A stretch of 64,000 bases of DNA from Hymenobacter polaris (GTDB lineage: Bacteria; Bacteroidota; Bacteroidia; Cytophagales; Hymenobacteraceae), in NCBI RefSeq assembly GCF_012927305.1, contig NZ_JABBGH010000002.1, positions 930,001 through 994,000 on the forward strand, read 5' to 3'. Made by a program: the position numbers and the translations under genes. Below the pieces are notes generated by a model that worked only from the letters and a program-made list of their open reading frames with translations, was not told the origin of the DNA and searched no databases. Shown piece after piece: positions 18,182 through 25,694 of this stretch (positions are counted from its first letter, which is position 1; the number at the start of each line of letters is the position of its first letter).

Positions 18182-18388
18182 CGCGGTAGCAGCAGGCGGT
18201 CAATTCCCCTCCTTAGCTAAGGAGGGGATGTTGGCGCGACGCGCCAACGGGGGTGGTTGTGGGCGTTGAACGAGTCGGCGGCCACTCCATAACGGGTCGT
18301 TCAACGATGTCAACCACCCCAGCTTCGGCTACGCCGAAGCGTCCCCTCCTTGGCTAAGGAGGGGAATTGACCGCCTGCTGCTACCGCG
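18182..18388. repeat. Compound inverted repeat with nested hairpins
   Basis: Outer arms beginning CGCGGTAGCAGCAGGCGGTC pair across about 207 bp. Each arm contains its own small dyad (TCCTTAGCTAAGGA on the left, TCCTTGGCTAAGGA on the right), and inner palindromes TTGGCGCGACGCGCCAA and GCTTCGGCTACGCCGAAGC lie in the loop. It follows the glycoside hydrolase. Repeats with CCCCTCCTT/AAGGAGGGG cores occur in many Bacteroidota, but I have no name for this one. Confidence 0.8.
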
Positions 18389-18398
18389 CCACTTGGGT

Positions 18399-18518
18399 TA
18401 GCTTGGACGCTGCAAGTGCGCGCGAGCCTAGCGAGCAGCTAGCGCCTAGGGGGCGTCCGCACGCGAGGGTGTTCGCTGCGCTTGCGCTCGGCCTCGCAGC
18501 GTCCAAGCTACTTTTTTT
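18399..18518 (+). terminator. Terminator-like dyad upstream of the aromatic operon promoter
   Basis: A 15-bp arm TAGCTTGGACGCTGC at 18399-18413 pairs with 18496-18510, immediately followed by C and a run of seven T (18512-18518). The long loop itself contains smaller dyads. It could insulate the aromatic operon from the upstream glycoside hydrolase. Confidence 0.55.
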
Positions 18519-18519
18519 C

Positions 18520-18549
18520 TTGCCAAATTAAAATTCCTTCCTACCTTGC
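18520..18549 (+). promoter_or_regulatory. Promoter of the aromatic amino acid operon
   Basis: A TTG (-33 type) at 18520-18522 is followed after 19 bp by TACCTTGC (18542-18549), close to the Bacteroidota -7 consensus TAnnTTTG. Transcription would start near 18555, about 15 nt ahead of the leader peptide ATG. Spacing and position both fit the attenuator model. Confidence 0.6.
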
Positions 18550-18569
18550 CGCCGCAAACAGCACTCGCC

Positions 18570-18623
18570 ATGTTCAGCGCCCGCTACTTTTTTGGCTACT
18601 TTTATTTTACGCCGCCCGCGTAG
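18570..18623 (+). CDS. Phe/Tyr-rich leader peptide of the aromatic amino acid operon
   Basis: A 17-codon reading frame encodes MFSARYFFGYFYFTPPA, with eight aromatic residues (Phe2, Tyr6, Phe7, Phe8, Tyr10, Phe11, Tyr12, Phe13). Every Phe codon but one is TTT. Stalling of the ribosome in this run when charged tRNA-Phe or tRNA-Tyr is scarce would expose the segment right after the stop (18624-18630), which can pair with the terminator stem. It is 125 bp upstream of prephenate dehydratase. The leader function is inferred from composition, position and the two alternative RNA structures. Confidence 0.82.
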   Translation: MFSARYFFGYFYFTPPA

Positions 18624-18692
18624 AACGAGTCGCCATGTAGCTAATAACCAGATAATAGCAGCGCCACTCGTTCCGCGAGTGGCGCTTTTTTT
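18624..18692 (+). terminator. Attenuator: antiterminator segment and Rho-independent terminator
   Basis: Terminator: arms 18660-18670 and 18676-18686 (AGCGCCACTCG / CGAGTGGCGCT), loop TTCCG, then a T run to 18692. Antiterminator: AACGAGT at 18624-18630 is the exact complement of ACTCGTT at 18666-18672 and would destroy the terminator. Because 18624 immediately follows the leader stop codon, a ribosome that finishes the leader masks it and termination wins; a ribosome stalled on Phe/Tyr codons leaves it free. This is the classic ribosome-mediated arrangement. Confidence 0.82.
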
Positions 18693-18747
18693 ATTGCCCC
18701 AAGCGCCCGTTGAGCTGTTCATTGATAACTGTTAATTGATAATTGAA

Positions 18748-19674
18748 ATGCAAGTCGCCATTCAGGGTTTCCAGGGTAGTTTCCACGAGGTAGCCGCCCG
18801 CCAGTATTTTGGCGACCAGGTGGGCCTAGGGTACTGCGCTACCTTTGGCGAGGTGGTAGGCCAGGCCACCGACGGCCGCGCCGACGCTGCCCTCATGGCC
18901 ATGGAAAACTCGCTGGCCGGCAGCATCTTGCCTAACTACCTGCTGCTCGAGCGCCACCCGCTCACCATCACCGGCGAAATCTACCTGCCCATTCACCAGC
19001 ACCTGTTAGTGCTGCCCGGCACCCAGTTGGCCGATATCCGGGCCGTGCACTCGCACCCCATGGCCCTGCGCCAGTGCGGCGACTACCTCGGCCAGCACCC
19101 CGGTTGGCAGTTGGTCGAAACCGAAGATACCGGCCTGAGCGCCCAACTGCTGGCCGAGCGCCAAACGCCCGGCGTGGCTGTCATTGCCGGGGCCCAGGCC
19201 GCCGAGGCCTTCGGGCTGGAAATTCTGGCCCCGGCCATCAACGACGACCCCCACAACTACACCCGCTTCCTGGTGCTGAAGCGCGCCGCCGAGGCCGCCC
19301 CCGTGGCCCAGCCCGATAAGGCCAGCCTGTACTTCTACACCTCGCACGCGCCGGGTATGCTGGCGCGGGTGCTCACGCTCATCGCGGGCCTAGGGTTGAA
19401 TTTGAGCAAGTTGCAGTCGTGCCCCCGGCCCAGCCAGCCCTGGCACTACGGCTTCCACGCCGACGTAGAGTTCGCCACGCCTACCCAACTCGACGCCCTG
19501 CTGGCCGAACTGCCCGCCGTTACGGAGGAGCTGCGGGTGCTGGGCGCCTACCAGCGCGGCAGCATGGACTTCGGCCCGGTAGGGGAGGCAGACGAAAGCC
19601 AAAAAGAACGTCATGCTGAGCTTGCCGAAGCATCTCTACCGCATTCGTTGAACGATACCCTAGAGGCGCGGTAG
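18748..19674 (+). CDS. pheA: Prephenate dehydratase with repeat-encoded C-terminal tail
   Basis: A 308-residue enzyme that converts prephenate to phenylpyruvate, the committed step to phenylalanine. Catalytic domain 1-180 with the TRF motif at 172-174; a C-terminal ACT domain (about 190-270) should give feedback control by Phe. There is no fused chorismate mutase; that activity is on the fourth gene of the operon. The ATG at 18748 is used; an in-frame TTG at 18736 lies in a separate repeated string. The last 24 or so residues, including RHAELAEASLP at 288-298, are encoded by REP-like copy 4, not by ancestral pheA sequence. Confidence 0.94.
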   Translation: MQVAIQGFQGSFHEVAARQYFGDQVGLGYCATFGEVVGQATDGRADAALMAMENSLAGSILPNYLLLERHPLTITGEIYLPIHQHLLVLPGTQLADIRAVHSHPMALRQCGDYLGQHPGWQLVETEDTGLSAQLLAERQTPGVAVIAGAQAAEAFGLEILAPAINDDPHNYTRFLVLKRAAEAAPVAQPDKASLYFYTSHAPGMLARVLTLIAGLGLNLSKLQSCPRPSQPWHYGFHADVEFATPTQLDALLAELPAVTEELRVLGAYQRGSMDFGPVGEADESQKERHAELAEASLPHSLNDTLEAR

Positions 19675-19704
19675 AGATGCTTCGCAGGCTCAGCATGACG
19701 TTCT
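19605..19704. repeat. REP/MITE-like inverted repeat, copy 4, inside the end of pheA
   Basis: Outer arms are of the AGAACGTCATGCTGAGC type. The left arm and loop are translated as the pheA C-terminus, and the stop codon (TAG, 19672-19674) is within the right arm at GCGGTAG. It separates pheA from the aminotransferase gene within the operon. Confidence 0.88.
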
Positions 19705-19708
19705 ATAT

Positions 19709-19740
19709 GACGCTGATAACTGTTAATTGATAACTGTTAA
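19709..19740. repeat. Short repeated string AACTGTTAATTGATAA
   Basis: AACTGTTAATTGATAACTG occurs here and, with small changes, at 18727-18746, each time ending within a few bases of a start codon (pheA and the aminotransferase). It is partly palindromic. This could be a dispersed repeat or a translation-start element; I cannot tell which. Confidence 0.5.
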
Positions 19741-20982
19741 ATGATAATCGACGCCGCCCGCCGCCTCGCTAATACCGGCGAATACTATTTCTCGCGCAAG
19801 CTGCGCGAGCTGGCCGCCCTCAACGCGGCCGGGGCCAGCATCATCAGCCTGGGCATTGGCAGCCCCGACCTGCCGCCGCACCCGAGCGTAGTGGCGGCCC
19901 TAGGGGCTACCGCTGCCCAACCCGGTGCCCACGGCTACCAGAGCTACCAGGGCACCCCCGCGCTGCGCCAGGCCATGGCCGATTTCTACCAGCACCACTA
20001 CGGCGTGCAACTCGACCCCGCTACCGAGGTGCTGCCGCTGGCCGGCTCCAAGGAGGGCCTAATGCACATCGGCATGGCCTTCTTGCAGGAAGGCGACGCG
20101 GTGCTCATCCCCAACCCCGGCTACCCCACCTACCGCGCCGTGGCCGAAATCTGCGGGGCCGAGGTGCGCGAGTACGCTCTCACGGCCGAAACCAACTGGC
20201 TGCCCAACCTGGAGGCGCTAGCCCAGGGTGACTTACGCAGCGTGAAAATGATGCTCGTCAACTACCCGCACATGCCCACTGGCGCGCCCGCCTCGCCCGA
20301 GTTCCTGGCCCGGCTGGTGCAGTTTGCGCAGGCGCACGGCATCATGCTGGTGCACGACAACCCCTACGGCTTCGTGCTCAACGAAACGCCCCCCACCAGC
20401 TTGCTGAGTGTACCAGGGGCTAAGGAGGTGGCCCTAGAGCTGAACTCGCTGAGCAAGAGCCACAACCTGGCCGGCTGGCGCGTGGGCATGCTAGTGGGCC
20501 GCGCCGACTGGCTGGCCACGGTGCTGCGCTTCAAGAGCAACATGGACTCGGGGATGTTCCTGGGTATTCAGCAGGCGGCGGTGGCGGCGCTGGCCCTAGG
20601 GCCCGAGTGGTTCGAGGAGCTGAACGCTACCTACCGCGCCCGCCGCGCCCTGGTGCACGAGCTGCTGGCCGCCCTTGGGTGCGAGGCGGCCCCCGGCCAA
20701 ACCGGCCTCTTCCTGTGGGCCAAGGTGCCCGCGCCCCACGCCGACGGCTACGCCCTGAGCGACGCCGTGCTGGCCGAGGCCCGCGTGTTTCTGACGCCCG
20801 GCGGCATCTTCGGCAGCAACGGCAACGGCTACATCCGCGCCAGCCTCTGTCAGCCTGAGGCGGTGCTGCGCGAGGCGCTGGCGCGGGTGCGGGCGGCCTC
20901 CGAAAAGCTTTATAAAGAAGACCGTCATGCTGAGCTTGCCGAAGCATCTCTACCGAACAACGACACCCAGACGACTCGCTAA
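19741..20982 (+). CDS. Fold type I aminotransferase of the aromatic operon, repeat-encoded tail
   Basis: A 413-residue class I/II aminotransferase. The PLP Lys239 lies in LNSLSKSHNLAGWRVG; VNYPHMPTGAPAS replaces the usual NPxNPTG loop; the phosphate-binding Arg is in the WRVGM segment. In this operon it most likely transaminates phenylpyruvate or 4-hydroxyphenylpyruvate, or prephenate. The C-terminal 20 residues, including RHAELAEASLP, are encoded by REP-like copy 5, matching the tail of pheA although the enzymes are unrelated. Confidence 0.9.
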   Translation: MIIDAARRLANTGEYYFSRKLRELAALNAAGASIISLGIGSPDLPPHPSVVAALGATAAQPGAHGYQSYQGTPALRQAMADFYQHHYGVQLDPATEVLPLAGSKEGLMHIGMAFLQEGDAVLIPNPGYPTYRAVAEICGAEVREYALTAETNWLPNLEALAQGDLRSVKMMLVNYPHMPTGAPASPEFLARLVQFAQAHGIMLVHDNPYGFVLNETPPTSLLSVPGAKEVALELNSLSKSHNLAGWRVGMLVGRADWLATVLRFKSNMDSGMFLGIQQAAVAALALGPEWFEELNATYRARRALVHELLAALGCEAAPGQTGLFLWAKVPAPHADGYALSDAVLAEARVFLTPGGIFGSNGNGYIRASLCQPEAVLREALARVRAASEKLYKEDRHAELAEASLPNNDTQTTR

Positions 20983-21024
20983 CGGCGTGGTGGAGATGCT
21001 TCGGCAAGCTCAGCATGACGGTCT
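20919..21024. repeat. REP/MITE-like inverted repeat, copy 5, overlapping two coding regions
   Basis: Ends are of the AGACCGTCATGCTGAGC type. The left arm encodes the aminotransferase tail. The right arm abuts the tyrA start, and an in-frame ATG at 21015 inside it would add nine residues to TyrA. Confidence 0.88.
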
Positions 21025-21041
21025 ATTATGACAGTAAAGCA

Positions 21042-21890
21042 ATGACCATCACTATCATCGGCCTAGGCTTAATCGGCGGCTCGCTGGGGCTGGGGCTGCG
21101 GCAGCACGGGCTGGCCAGCCGGCTCATCGGCCTGGAGGCTAATCCCGCCTACGCCCGCCGGGCCCTGGAACTGGGCCTCGTGGACGAGCTGGCCGCCGAC
21201 CTACCCGCCGCCGTGGCCCCGGCCGACCTGGTAGTGGTGGCCGTGCCCATGGATGCCATGGTGACCCTGCTGCCCCAGGTGCTCGACCTGATAACTGACC
21301 AGCAGATAGTTATCGACGTGGGCTCGACCAAGGGCAACCTGCTGGCCGCCGTGGCCCAGCACCCGCGCCGCCGCCGCTTCGTGGCCGTGCACCCCATGGC
21401 CGGCACCGAGTACAGCGGCCCCGACGCGGCCGTGCGCGGCCTCTTCGAGGGCAAAACGCTGGTCATCTGCGATGCCGAGGCCAGCGACCCGGCGGCCGTC
21501 GCGACCGTGGAGGCGCTGTTCCGGGCCCTGCCCATGCGCGTGACCCACCTCGGCGCGGCCGACCACGACCTGCACACGGCCTACGTGTCGCACATCTCGC
21601 ACCTCACCTCCTTCGCCCTAGCCCTCACAGTGCTCGAAAAGGAGCGCCGCGGCGAGCAGCGCATCTTCGACCTGGCGGGTGGCGGCTTCGCCAGCACCGT
21701 GCGCCTGGCCAAGAGCGCCCCCGCCACCTGGGTGCCCATCTTCCGCCAAAACCGCGACAACGTGCTCGACGTGCTCGACGAGCACCTGCACCAGCTGCAC
21801 CAGCTGCGCGAGCTGTTGCGGCAGGAGGACTACGCCGGGCTGGCGGCGGCCTTTGAGAAAGCCAATGCCATAAAGAAAATCATTCCTTAA
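21042..21890 (+). CDS. tyrA: Prephenate dehydrogenase
   Basis: A 282-residue enzyme that oxidises prephenate to 4-hydroxyphenylpyruvate for tyrosine synthesis. The N-terminal Rossmann motif is GLGLIGGSLGLG; HPMAGTEYSGPDAA holds the substrate His and loop; the C-terminal helical dimerisation domain has SHISHLTSFALAL. The ATG at 21042 gives MTITIIGLG with no extra residues; the ATG at 21015 lies in the repeat. Third gene of the operon, 59 bp after the aminotransferase stop. Confidence 0.93.
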   Translation: MTITIIGLGLIGGSLGLGLRQHGLASRLIGLEANPAYARRALELGLVDELAADLPAAVAPADLVVVAVPMDAMVTLLPQVLDLITDQQIVIDVGSTKGNLLAAVAQHPRRRRFVAVHPMAGTEYSGPDAAVRGLFEGKTLVICDAEASDPAAVATVEALFRALPMRVTHLGAADHDLHTAYVSHISHLTSFALALTVLEKERRGEQRIFDLAGGGFASTVRLAKSAPATWVPIFRQNRDNVLDVLDEHLHQLHQLRELLRQEDYAGLAAAFEKANAIKKIIP

Positions 21891-21897
21891 CCCATGC

Positions 21898-22012
21898 AAA
21901 AAGGCGGTCATGCTGAGCTTGTCGAAGCATCTCTACCGCAGAACTAATCTCAGACGTCAGGATTACTTACGCGGGAGAGATGCTTCGACAAGCTCAGCAT
22001 GACCGCCTTTTT
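21898..22012. repeat. REP/MITE-like inverted repeat, copy 6
   Basis: Ends AAAAAGGCGGTCATGCTGAG and its complement followed by a T run. The loop contains CGTCAGGATTACTTACGCGG as in copy 1, so loops form subfamilies. It lies between tyrA and the DAHP synthase gene. Confidence 0.87.
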
Positions 22013-22035
22013 TAGCCATCAACAACCATTCAGCC

Positions 22036-23145
22036 ATGCAGCCAGCAGCAAACCAGCTCTTAGCCACTACCCCCATGTTCGACCGTCTTTTCAACCGCCA
22101 GCCTTCCGACAAGCCCTTCCTCATCTCGGGCCCCTGCTCGGCCGAAACTGAGAGCCAAGTGCTCGAAACCTGCCAGCGCCTAGCCGCCACCGGCAAGGTG
22201 CAGGCCCTGCGCGCCGGCATCTGGAAGCCCCGCACCAAGCCCGGCGGCTTCGAGGGCGTGGGCGTGAAGGGTCTGCCCTGGCTGAAGAAAGCCAGCGAGC
22301 TGACCGGCCTGCCCGTGGCCGTGGAGGTAGCCACCGCCAAGCACGTGGAGGACTGCCTGGCTTTCGGCGTGGACCTGGTGTGGGTGGGCGCCCGCACCAC
22401 CGGCAACCCCTTCTCGGTGCAGGAAATCGCCGATGCGCTGCGCGGCACCGACGTGCCGGTGCTGGTAAAAAACCCCATCCACCCCGAGCTGGAGCTGTGG
22501 GTGGGCGCGCTGGAGCGCCTGCAAAAAGCCGGCGTGAAGCAACTGGGCATGATTCACCGCGGCTTTTCGAGCTACGGCAACACCGACTACCGCAACGCCC
22601 CGATGTGGCACCTGCCCATCGAGATGAAGCGCCGCCTACCCGACATGCCCATCCTCAACGACCCCAGCCACATCTGCGGCCGCCGCGATACGCTGTTCGG
22701 CGTGGCCCAACAGGCACTGGATTTGGACTTCGACGGCACCATGATTGAGAGCCACATCGACCCCGACAACGCCTGGAGCGACGCCAAGCAGCAAATCACG
22801 CCCGAGGTGCTAGGCAAGCTAATCGAGGACCTAGTGTGGCGCCACGAAACCACCGACAAGGAGGAGTACCTGAATGCCCTGGCCGGCCTGCGCCAGCAAA
22901 TCAACAACCTTGACGCCGAGATTATCCAGCTGCTGGGTCGCCGCATGAGCGTGTCGGAGAAAATCGGCCAGTACAAGAAGGAGAACGACATCACGGTGCT
23001 GCAAACCGCCCGCCTCAACGAGATTCTGGACCGCGCCAAGCGCCAGGGCAGCCAGGTGGGCCTGAGCGAGGACTTCGTGGAGCGCTACATGGAAGCCGTA
23101 CACTTGGAGTCGGTGCAGCGCCAGGAAAAGGTGATGCAGGGCTAA
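22036..23145 (+). CDS. Bifunctional DAHP synthase (type I beta) / chorismate mutase (AroQ)
   Basis: A 369-residue fusion. Residues about 20-275 are a DAHP synthase: GPCSAETE, LRAGIWKPRTKPGGFEG (phosphoenolpyruvate/phosphate site), VLVKNP and DPSHICGRRD. Residues about 280-365 are an AroQ-type chorismate mutase with LRQQINNLDAEIIQLLGRRM. It catalyses the first shikimate-pathway step and the chorismate-to-prephenate step, supplying the substrate of the other three operon enzymes; fusion to the mutase commonly gives allosteric control by prephenate. A start at Met14 is also possible. Last gene of the operon. Confidence 0.92.
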   Translation: MQPAANQLLATTPMFDRLFNRQPSDKPFLISGPCSAETESQVLETCQRLAATGKVQALRAGIWKPRTKPGGFEGVGVKGLPWLKKASELTGLPVAVEVATAKHVEDCLAFGVDLVWVGARTTGNPFSVQEIADALRGTDVPVLVKNPIHPELELWVGALERLQKAGVKQLGMIHRGFSSYGNTDYRNAPMWHLPIEMKRRLPDMPILNDPSHICGRRDTLFGVAQQALDLDFDGTMIESHIDPDNAWSDAKQQITPEVLGKLIEDLVWRHETTDKEEYLNALAGLRQQINNLDAEIIQLLGRRMSVSEKIGQYKKENDITVLQTARLNEILDRAKRQGSQVGLSEDFVERYMEAVHLESVQRQEKVMQG

Positions 23146-23170
23146 GAGGCCTAGGGGCTGCTCGCCTGAA

Positions 23171-23272
23171 AAAGAACGTCATGCTGAGCGCAGTCGAAGC
23201 ATCTCTACCACATCGTTGAACGACGTTGTTCGGTAGAGATGCTTCGGCAAGCTCAGCATGACCGCCTTTTTT
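23171..23272. repeat. REP/MITE-like inverted repeat, copy 7, hybrid ends
   Basis: The left end is AGAACGTCATGCTGAGCG but the right end is the complement of the AGGCGGTCATGCTGAGC type, and the stem parts GCGCAGTCGAAGC and GCTTCGGCAAGC do not fully match. This looks like a recombinant between two subfamilies. It follows the last gene of the aromatic operon and ends in a T run. Confidence 0.83.
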
Positions 23273-23295
23273 ATCAGGTAATCTTACCTTCCAAT

Positions 23296-24333
23296 ATGAA
23301 ACAACGCTACCTCCTAACCCTGGCCGCCGCGCTGCTTACCCTAGGGCCCGCCCAGGCCCAGCACCTGCCCAAAGCCCAGCACGAGCTGCTGGCCACGCCC
23401 AGCACCGTAGCCTGGGGCTACTATTGGGCCGATGCCGCGCCGGTGCTGCGCATCAAATCGGGCGAAACGGTGCAGGTGCACACGCTCATTACCAGCACCC
23501 CCGCGCGGCTCGAAGGCGCCGGCGTGCCCCCGGCCCAGGTTGAGCAGAGCCTGCGCGACATCACCGAGAAAGTGACCAACAAGGGGCCGGGCGGGCACAT
23601 CCTCACTGGCCCCATCTACGTGGAGGGCGCCCAGCCGGGCGACGTGCTGGAGGTGCGCATCAAGGGCATCGAGCTGGCCATCCCCTACGCCTACAACGCG
23701 TTCGGGCCCAAGAGCGGGTTTATTCCGGAAGACTTCGGCTACGCCAAGATGCGGATTATCCCGCTGGATGCCAAGAAGATGGTGGCCAACTTTGCGCCCA
23801 ACATCAAGCTGCCGCTGCACCCGTTTTTTGGCAGTATGGGCGTAGCCCCGCCGCCCGCGTCGGGCCGCGTGAACAGCGCGCCGCCCGGCATCCACGGCGG
23901 CAACCTCGACAACAAGGATTTGGTGGTGGGCACCACGCTCTACCTGCCGGTACACGTGCCGGGCGCCCTGTTTTTCGTGGGCGACGGCCACGCCGGCCAG
24001 GGCAACGGCGAGGTGGACATCACCGCCCTCGAAACCTCGCTCATCGGCAACCTGGAGTTCATCGTGCACCACGACGAGCACCTGACCGTGCCCCGCGCTG
24101 AAACGCCCACCCACTACATCAGCATGGGCCTGGACGAGGACCTGACCCTGGCCGCCAAGCAGGCCGTGCGCGAAATGATTGACTTCCTGGTAAAAACGAA
24201 GGGCATGACCCGCGACGACGCCTACATGCTGTGCAGCGTGGCCGGCGACCTCAACGTGACGCAGGTAGTGGACGGCACCCGCGGCGCCCACGTGCTGCTG
24301 CCCAAAAGCATTTTCGGCAAGGATAAGAAGTAA
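23296..24333 (+). CDS. Exported acetamidase/formamidase family protein
   Basis: From ATG 23296 the protein has 345 residues, with a signal peptide (about 1-21, ends AQAQ). Family blocks: GPIYVEGAQPGDVLEVRI, PLHPFFGSMGVAPP, GGNLDNKDLVVGTTLYLPV and GDGHAGQGNGEVDITALE, which include the Asp/His metal-binding and catalytic residues of FmdA_AmdA amidohydrolases. These hydrolyse formamide or short-chain amides. Exported members are common in Bacteroidota and their natural substrate is unknown. Upstream codons to 23239 come from REP-like copy 7. Confidence 0.87.
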   Translation: MKQRYLLTLAAALLTLGPAQAQHLPKAQHELLATPSTVAWGYYWADAAPVLRIKSGETVQVHTLITSTPARLEGAGVPPAQVEQSLRDITEKVTNKGPGGHILTGPIYVEGAQPGDVLEVRIKGIELAIPYAYNAFGPKSGFIPEDFGYAKMRIIPLDAKKMVANFAPNIKLPLHPFFGSMGVAPPPASGRVNSAPPGIHGGNLDNKDLVVGTTLYLPVHVPGALFFVGDGHAGQGNGEVDITALETSLIGNLEFIVHHDEHLTVPRAETPTHYISMGLDEDLTLAAKQAVREMIDFLVKTKGMTRDDAYMLCSVAGDLNVTQVVDGTRGAHVLLPKSIFGKDKK

Positions 24334-24335
24334 GT

Positions 24336-24445
24336 AGCAAGCAAATCAGACCGTCATGCTGAGCTTGCCGAAGCATCTCTACCGAACAATACGGCGCGGT
24401 AGAGATGCTTCGGCAAGCTCAGCATGACGGTCTGATTTGCTTGCT
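24336..24445. repeat. REP/MITE-like inverted repeat, copy 8, nearly perfect long arms
   Basis: Arms of about 49 bp (starting AGCAAGCAAATCAGACCGTC) pair almost perfectly around a very short loop. It lies between convergent genes. The arms extend beyond the usual family ends by a sequence specific to this copy. Confidence 0.87.
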
Positions 24446-24460
24446 GACGCCAACCGCCAG

Positions 24461-25549
24461 CTACTTGCCCGCCAGGAACTCTCCGATGTTGTCGTTCAAG
24501 AACTTAGCGTCGGCGGGGTTGCTGGCGGCGCCGGCGGTGTGGCCCCACAGCGAGGGGATGGGCAATAACCGCACCTGCGGAATGAAGGCGGCCTCGTAGC
24601 GCGCATCGCCCACCGGGAAGTACATATCCGTTTCGGAGGGCATGTAGAGCAGCGGCACCCGGATGGACCCTAGGGCCTTGGCTACGTCGCCGCCGAAGCC
24701 GGGGGTGCTACCCACGTCGTGGTACTCCCAGGTGCGCATCTGGGCGATGAGGTCGTTGGCGTCGGCGCCCGGAATGAAGTGCGTGCGGTAATTGTCGAGC
24801 ACCTGGGCGAAGGTGGTGCCGGGCTTGGCCGTGGTGCACCACAGCTCGCGGCGCCACCACTCCTGCGAATACAGCCAGCCGGTCCAGACCACCGCAAAGG
24901 CCTCCAGGCCCTTGGTGGGCGGCGCGGTGTAGTCGCCATTTTTAAACGCCTCGTCGGCGGTGAGGGCGGCAATCTGGCCTTCGAGGCGCACCACGCCGTG
25001 GGGGTAGTTCTTGGCCGTGCCCGAGGTAGCCACCAGCCGGTCGGCAAAGGTGGGGTAGCTCACGGCCCACTGAAAGGCCTGCTGCGCCCCCATCGAAAAG
25101 CCGATGATGGCCCGCAGGTGTGTAATCTTCAGCTCTTTGGTCAGCAGCTCGTGCACCGCCGCTACGTTGTCGCGGATGGTCATGACTGGGAAGCGCGGCC
25201 CATGAAACGGCTCGGGCGTGTTGCTGGGCGACGACGACTTGCCGTTGCCAAACAGTTCGGTAGTGACCAGGAACAGCTTGGTGGTATCCAGGCACTTGCC
25301 GGGCCCGATGAGCCACTCGTAGCCCCGGTGCCCGGCCATATAGTGCGAGGGCAGCAGCACAGCGTTGTCGCGCTTCGCATTCAGGTGGCCGTAGGTGCCG
25401 TAGCCCACCCGCGCCTGCGGCAGCACCACGCCGCCCTCGGTGCGGAAGTTGGGGAGCGTGAAAAAGTGGTGCGGCACCGCGGCCGGCTTGGGCTGGGCCC
25501 GCAGCCCTAGGGCCATTAGCAGCAGGAGTAGGGTAGGGAGGAGGCGCAT
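24461..25549 (-). CDS. Exported alpha/beta hydrolase, MetX (homoserine acetyltransferase)-like
   Basis: A 362-residue alpha/beta hydrolase with a signal peptide (about 1-18). The triad is visible: nucleophile Ser152 in IGFSMGAQQAFQW, Asp308 in PSETDMY, His337 in LWGHTAG. Family features of the homoserine O-acetyltransferase group include YGTYGHLN and TTELFGNGKSSSPSNT. The signal peptide makes cytoplasmic methionine synthesis unlikely; such exported members are probably esterases or acyltransferases of unknown substrate. Confidence 0.85.
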   Translation of the reverse strand: MRLLPTLLLLLMALGLRAQPKPAAVPHHFFTLPNFRTEGGVVLPQARVGYGTYGHLNAKRDNAVLLPSHYMAGHRGYEWLIGPGKCLDTTKLFLVTTELFGNGKSSSPSNTPEPFHGPRFPVMTIRDNVAAVHELLTKELKITHLRAIIGFSMGAQQAFQWAVSYPTFADRLVATSGTAKNYPHGVVRLEGQIAALTADEAFKNGDYTAPPTKGLEAFAVVWTGWLYSQEWWRRELWCTTAKPGTTFAQVLDNYRTHFIPGADANDLIAQMRTWEYHDVGSTPGFGGDVAKALGSIRVPLLYMPSETDMYFPVGDARYEAAFIPQVRLLPIPSLWGHTAGAASNPADAKFLNDNIGEFLAGK

Positions 25550-25570
25550 AAGGTATGATGAGGTTTAAAA

Positions 25571-25672
25571 AAGGCGGTCATGCTGAGCTTGCCGAAGCAT
25601 CTCTCCCGCGCCGCCAGAATGACCCCAAGCAGTGCGGGAGAGATACTTCGGCAAGCTCAGCATGACCGCCTT
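25571..25672. repeat. REP/MITE-like inverted repeat, copy 9
   Basis: AAGGCGGTCATGCTGAGC-type ends, with CTCTCCCGCG and GCGGGAGAGATA inner arms instead of the common CTCTACCGC, matched on both sides. It lies between two leftward genes. Confidence 0.85.
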
Positions 25673-25694
25673 CTCTGAGCATAATGCCCATTAA

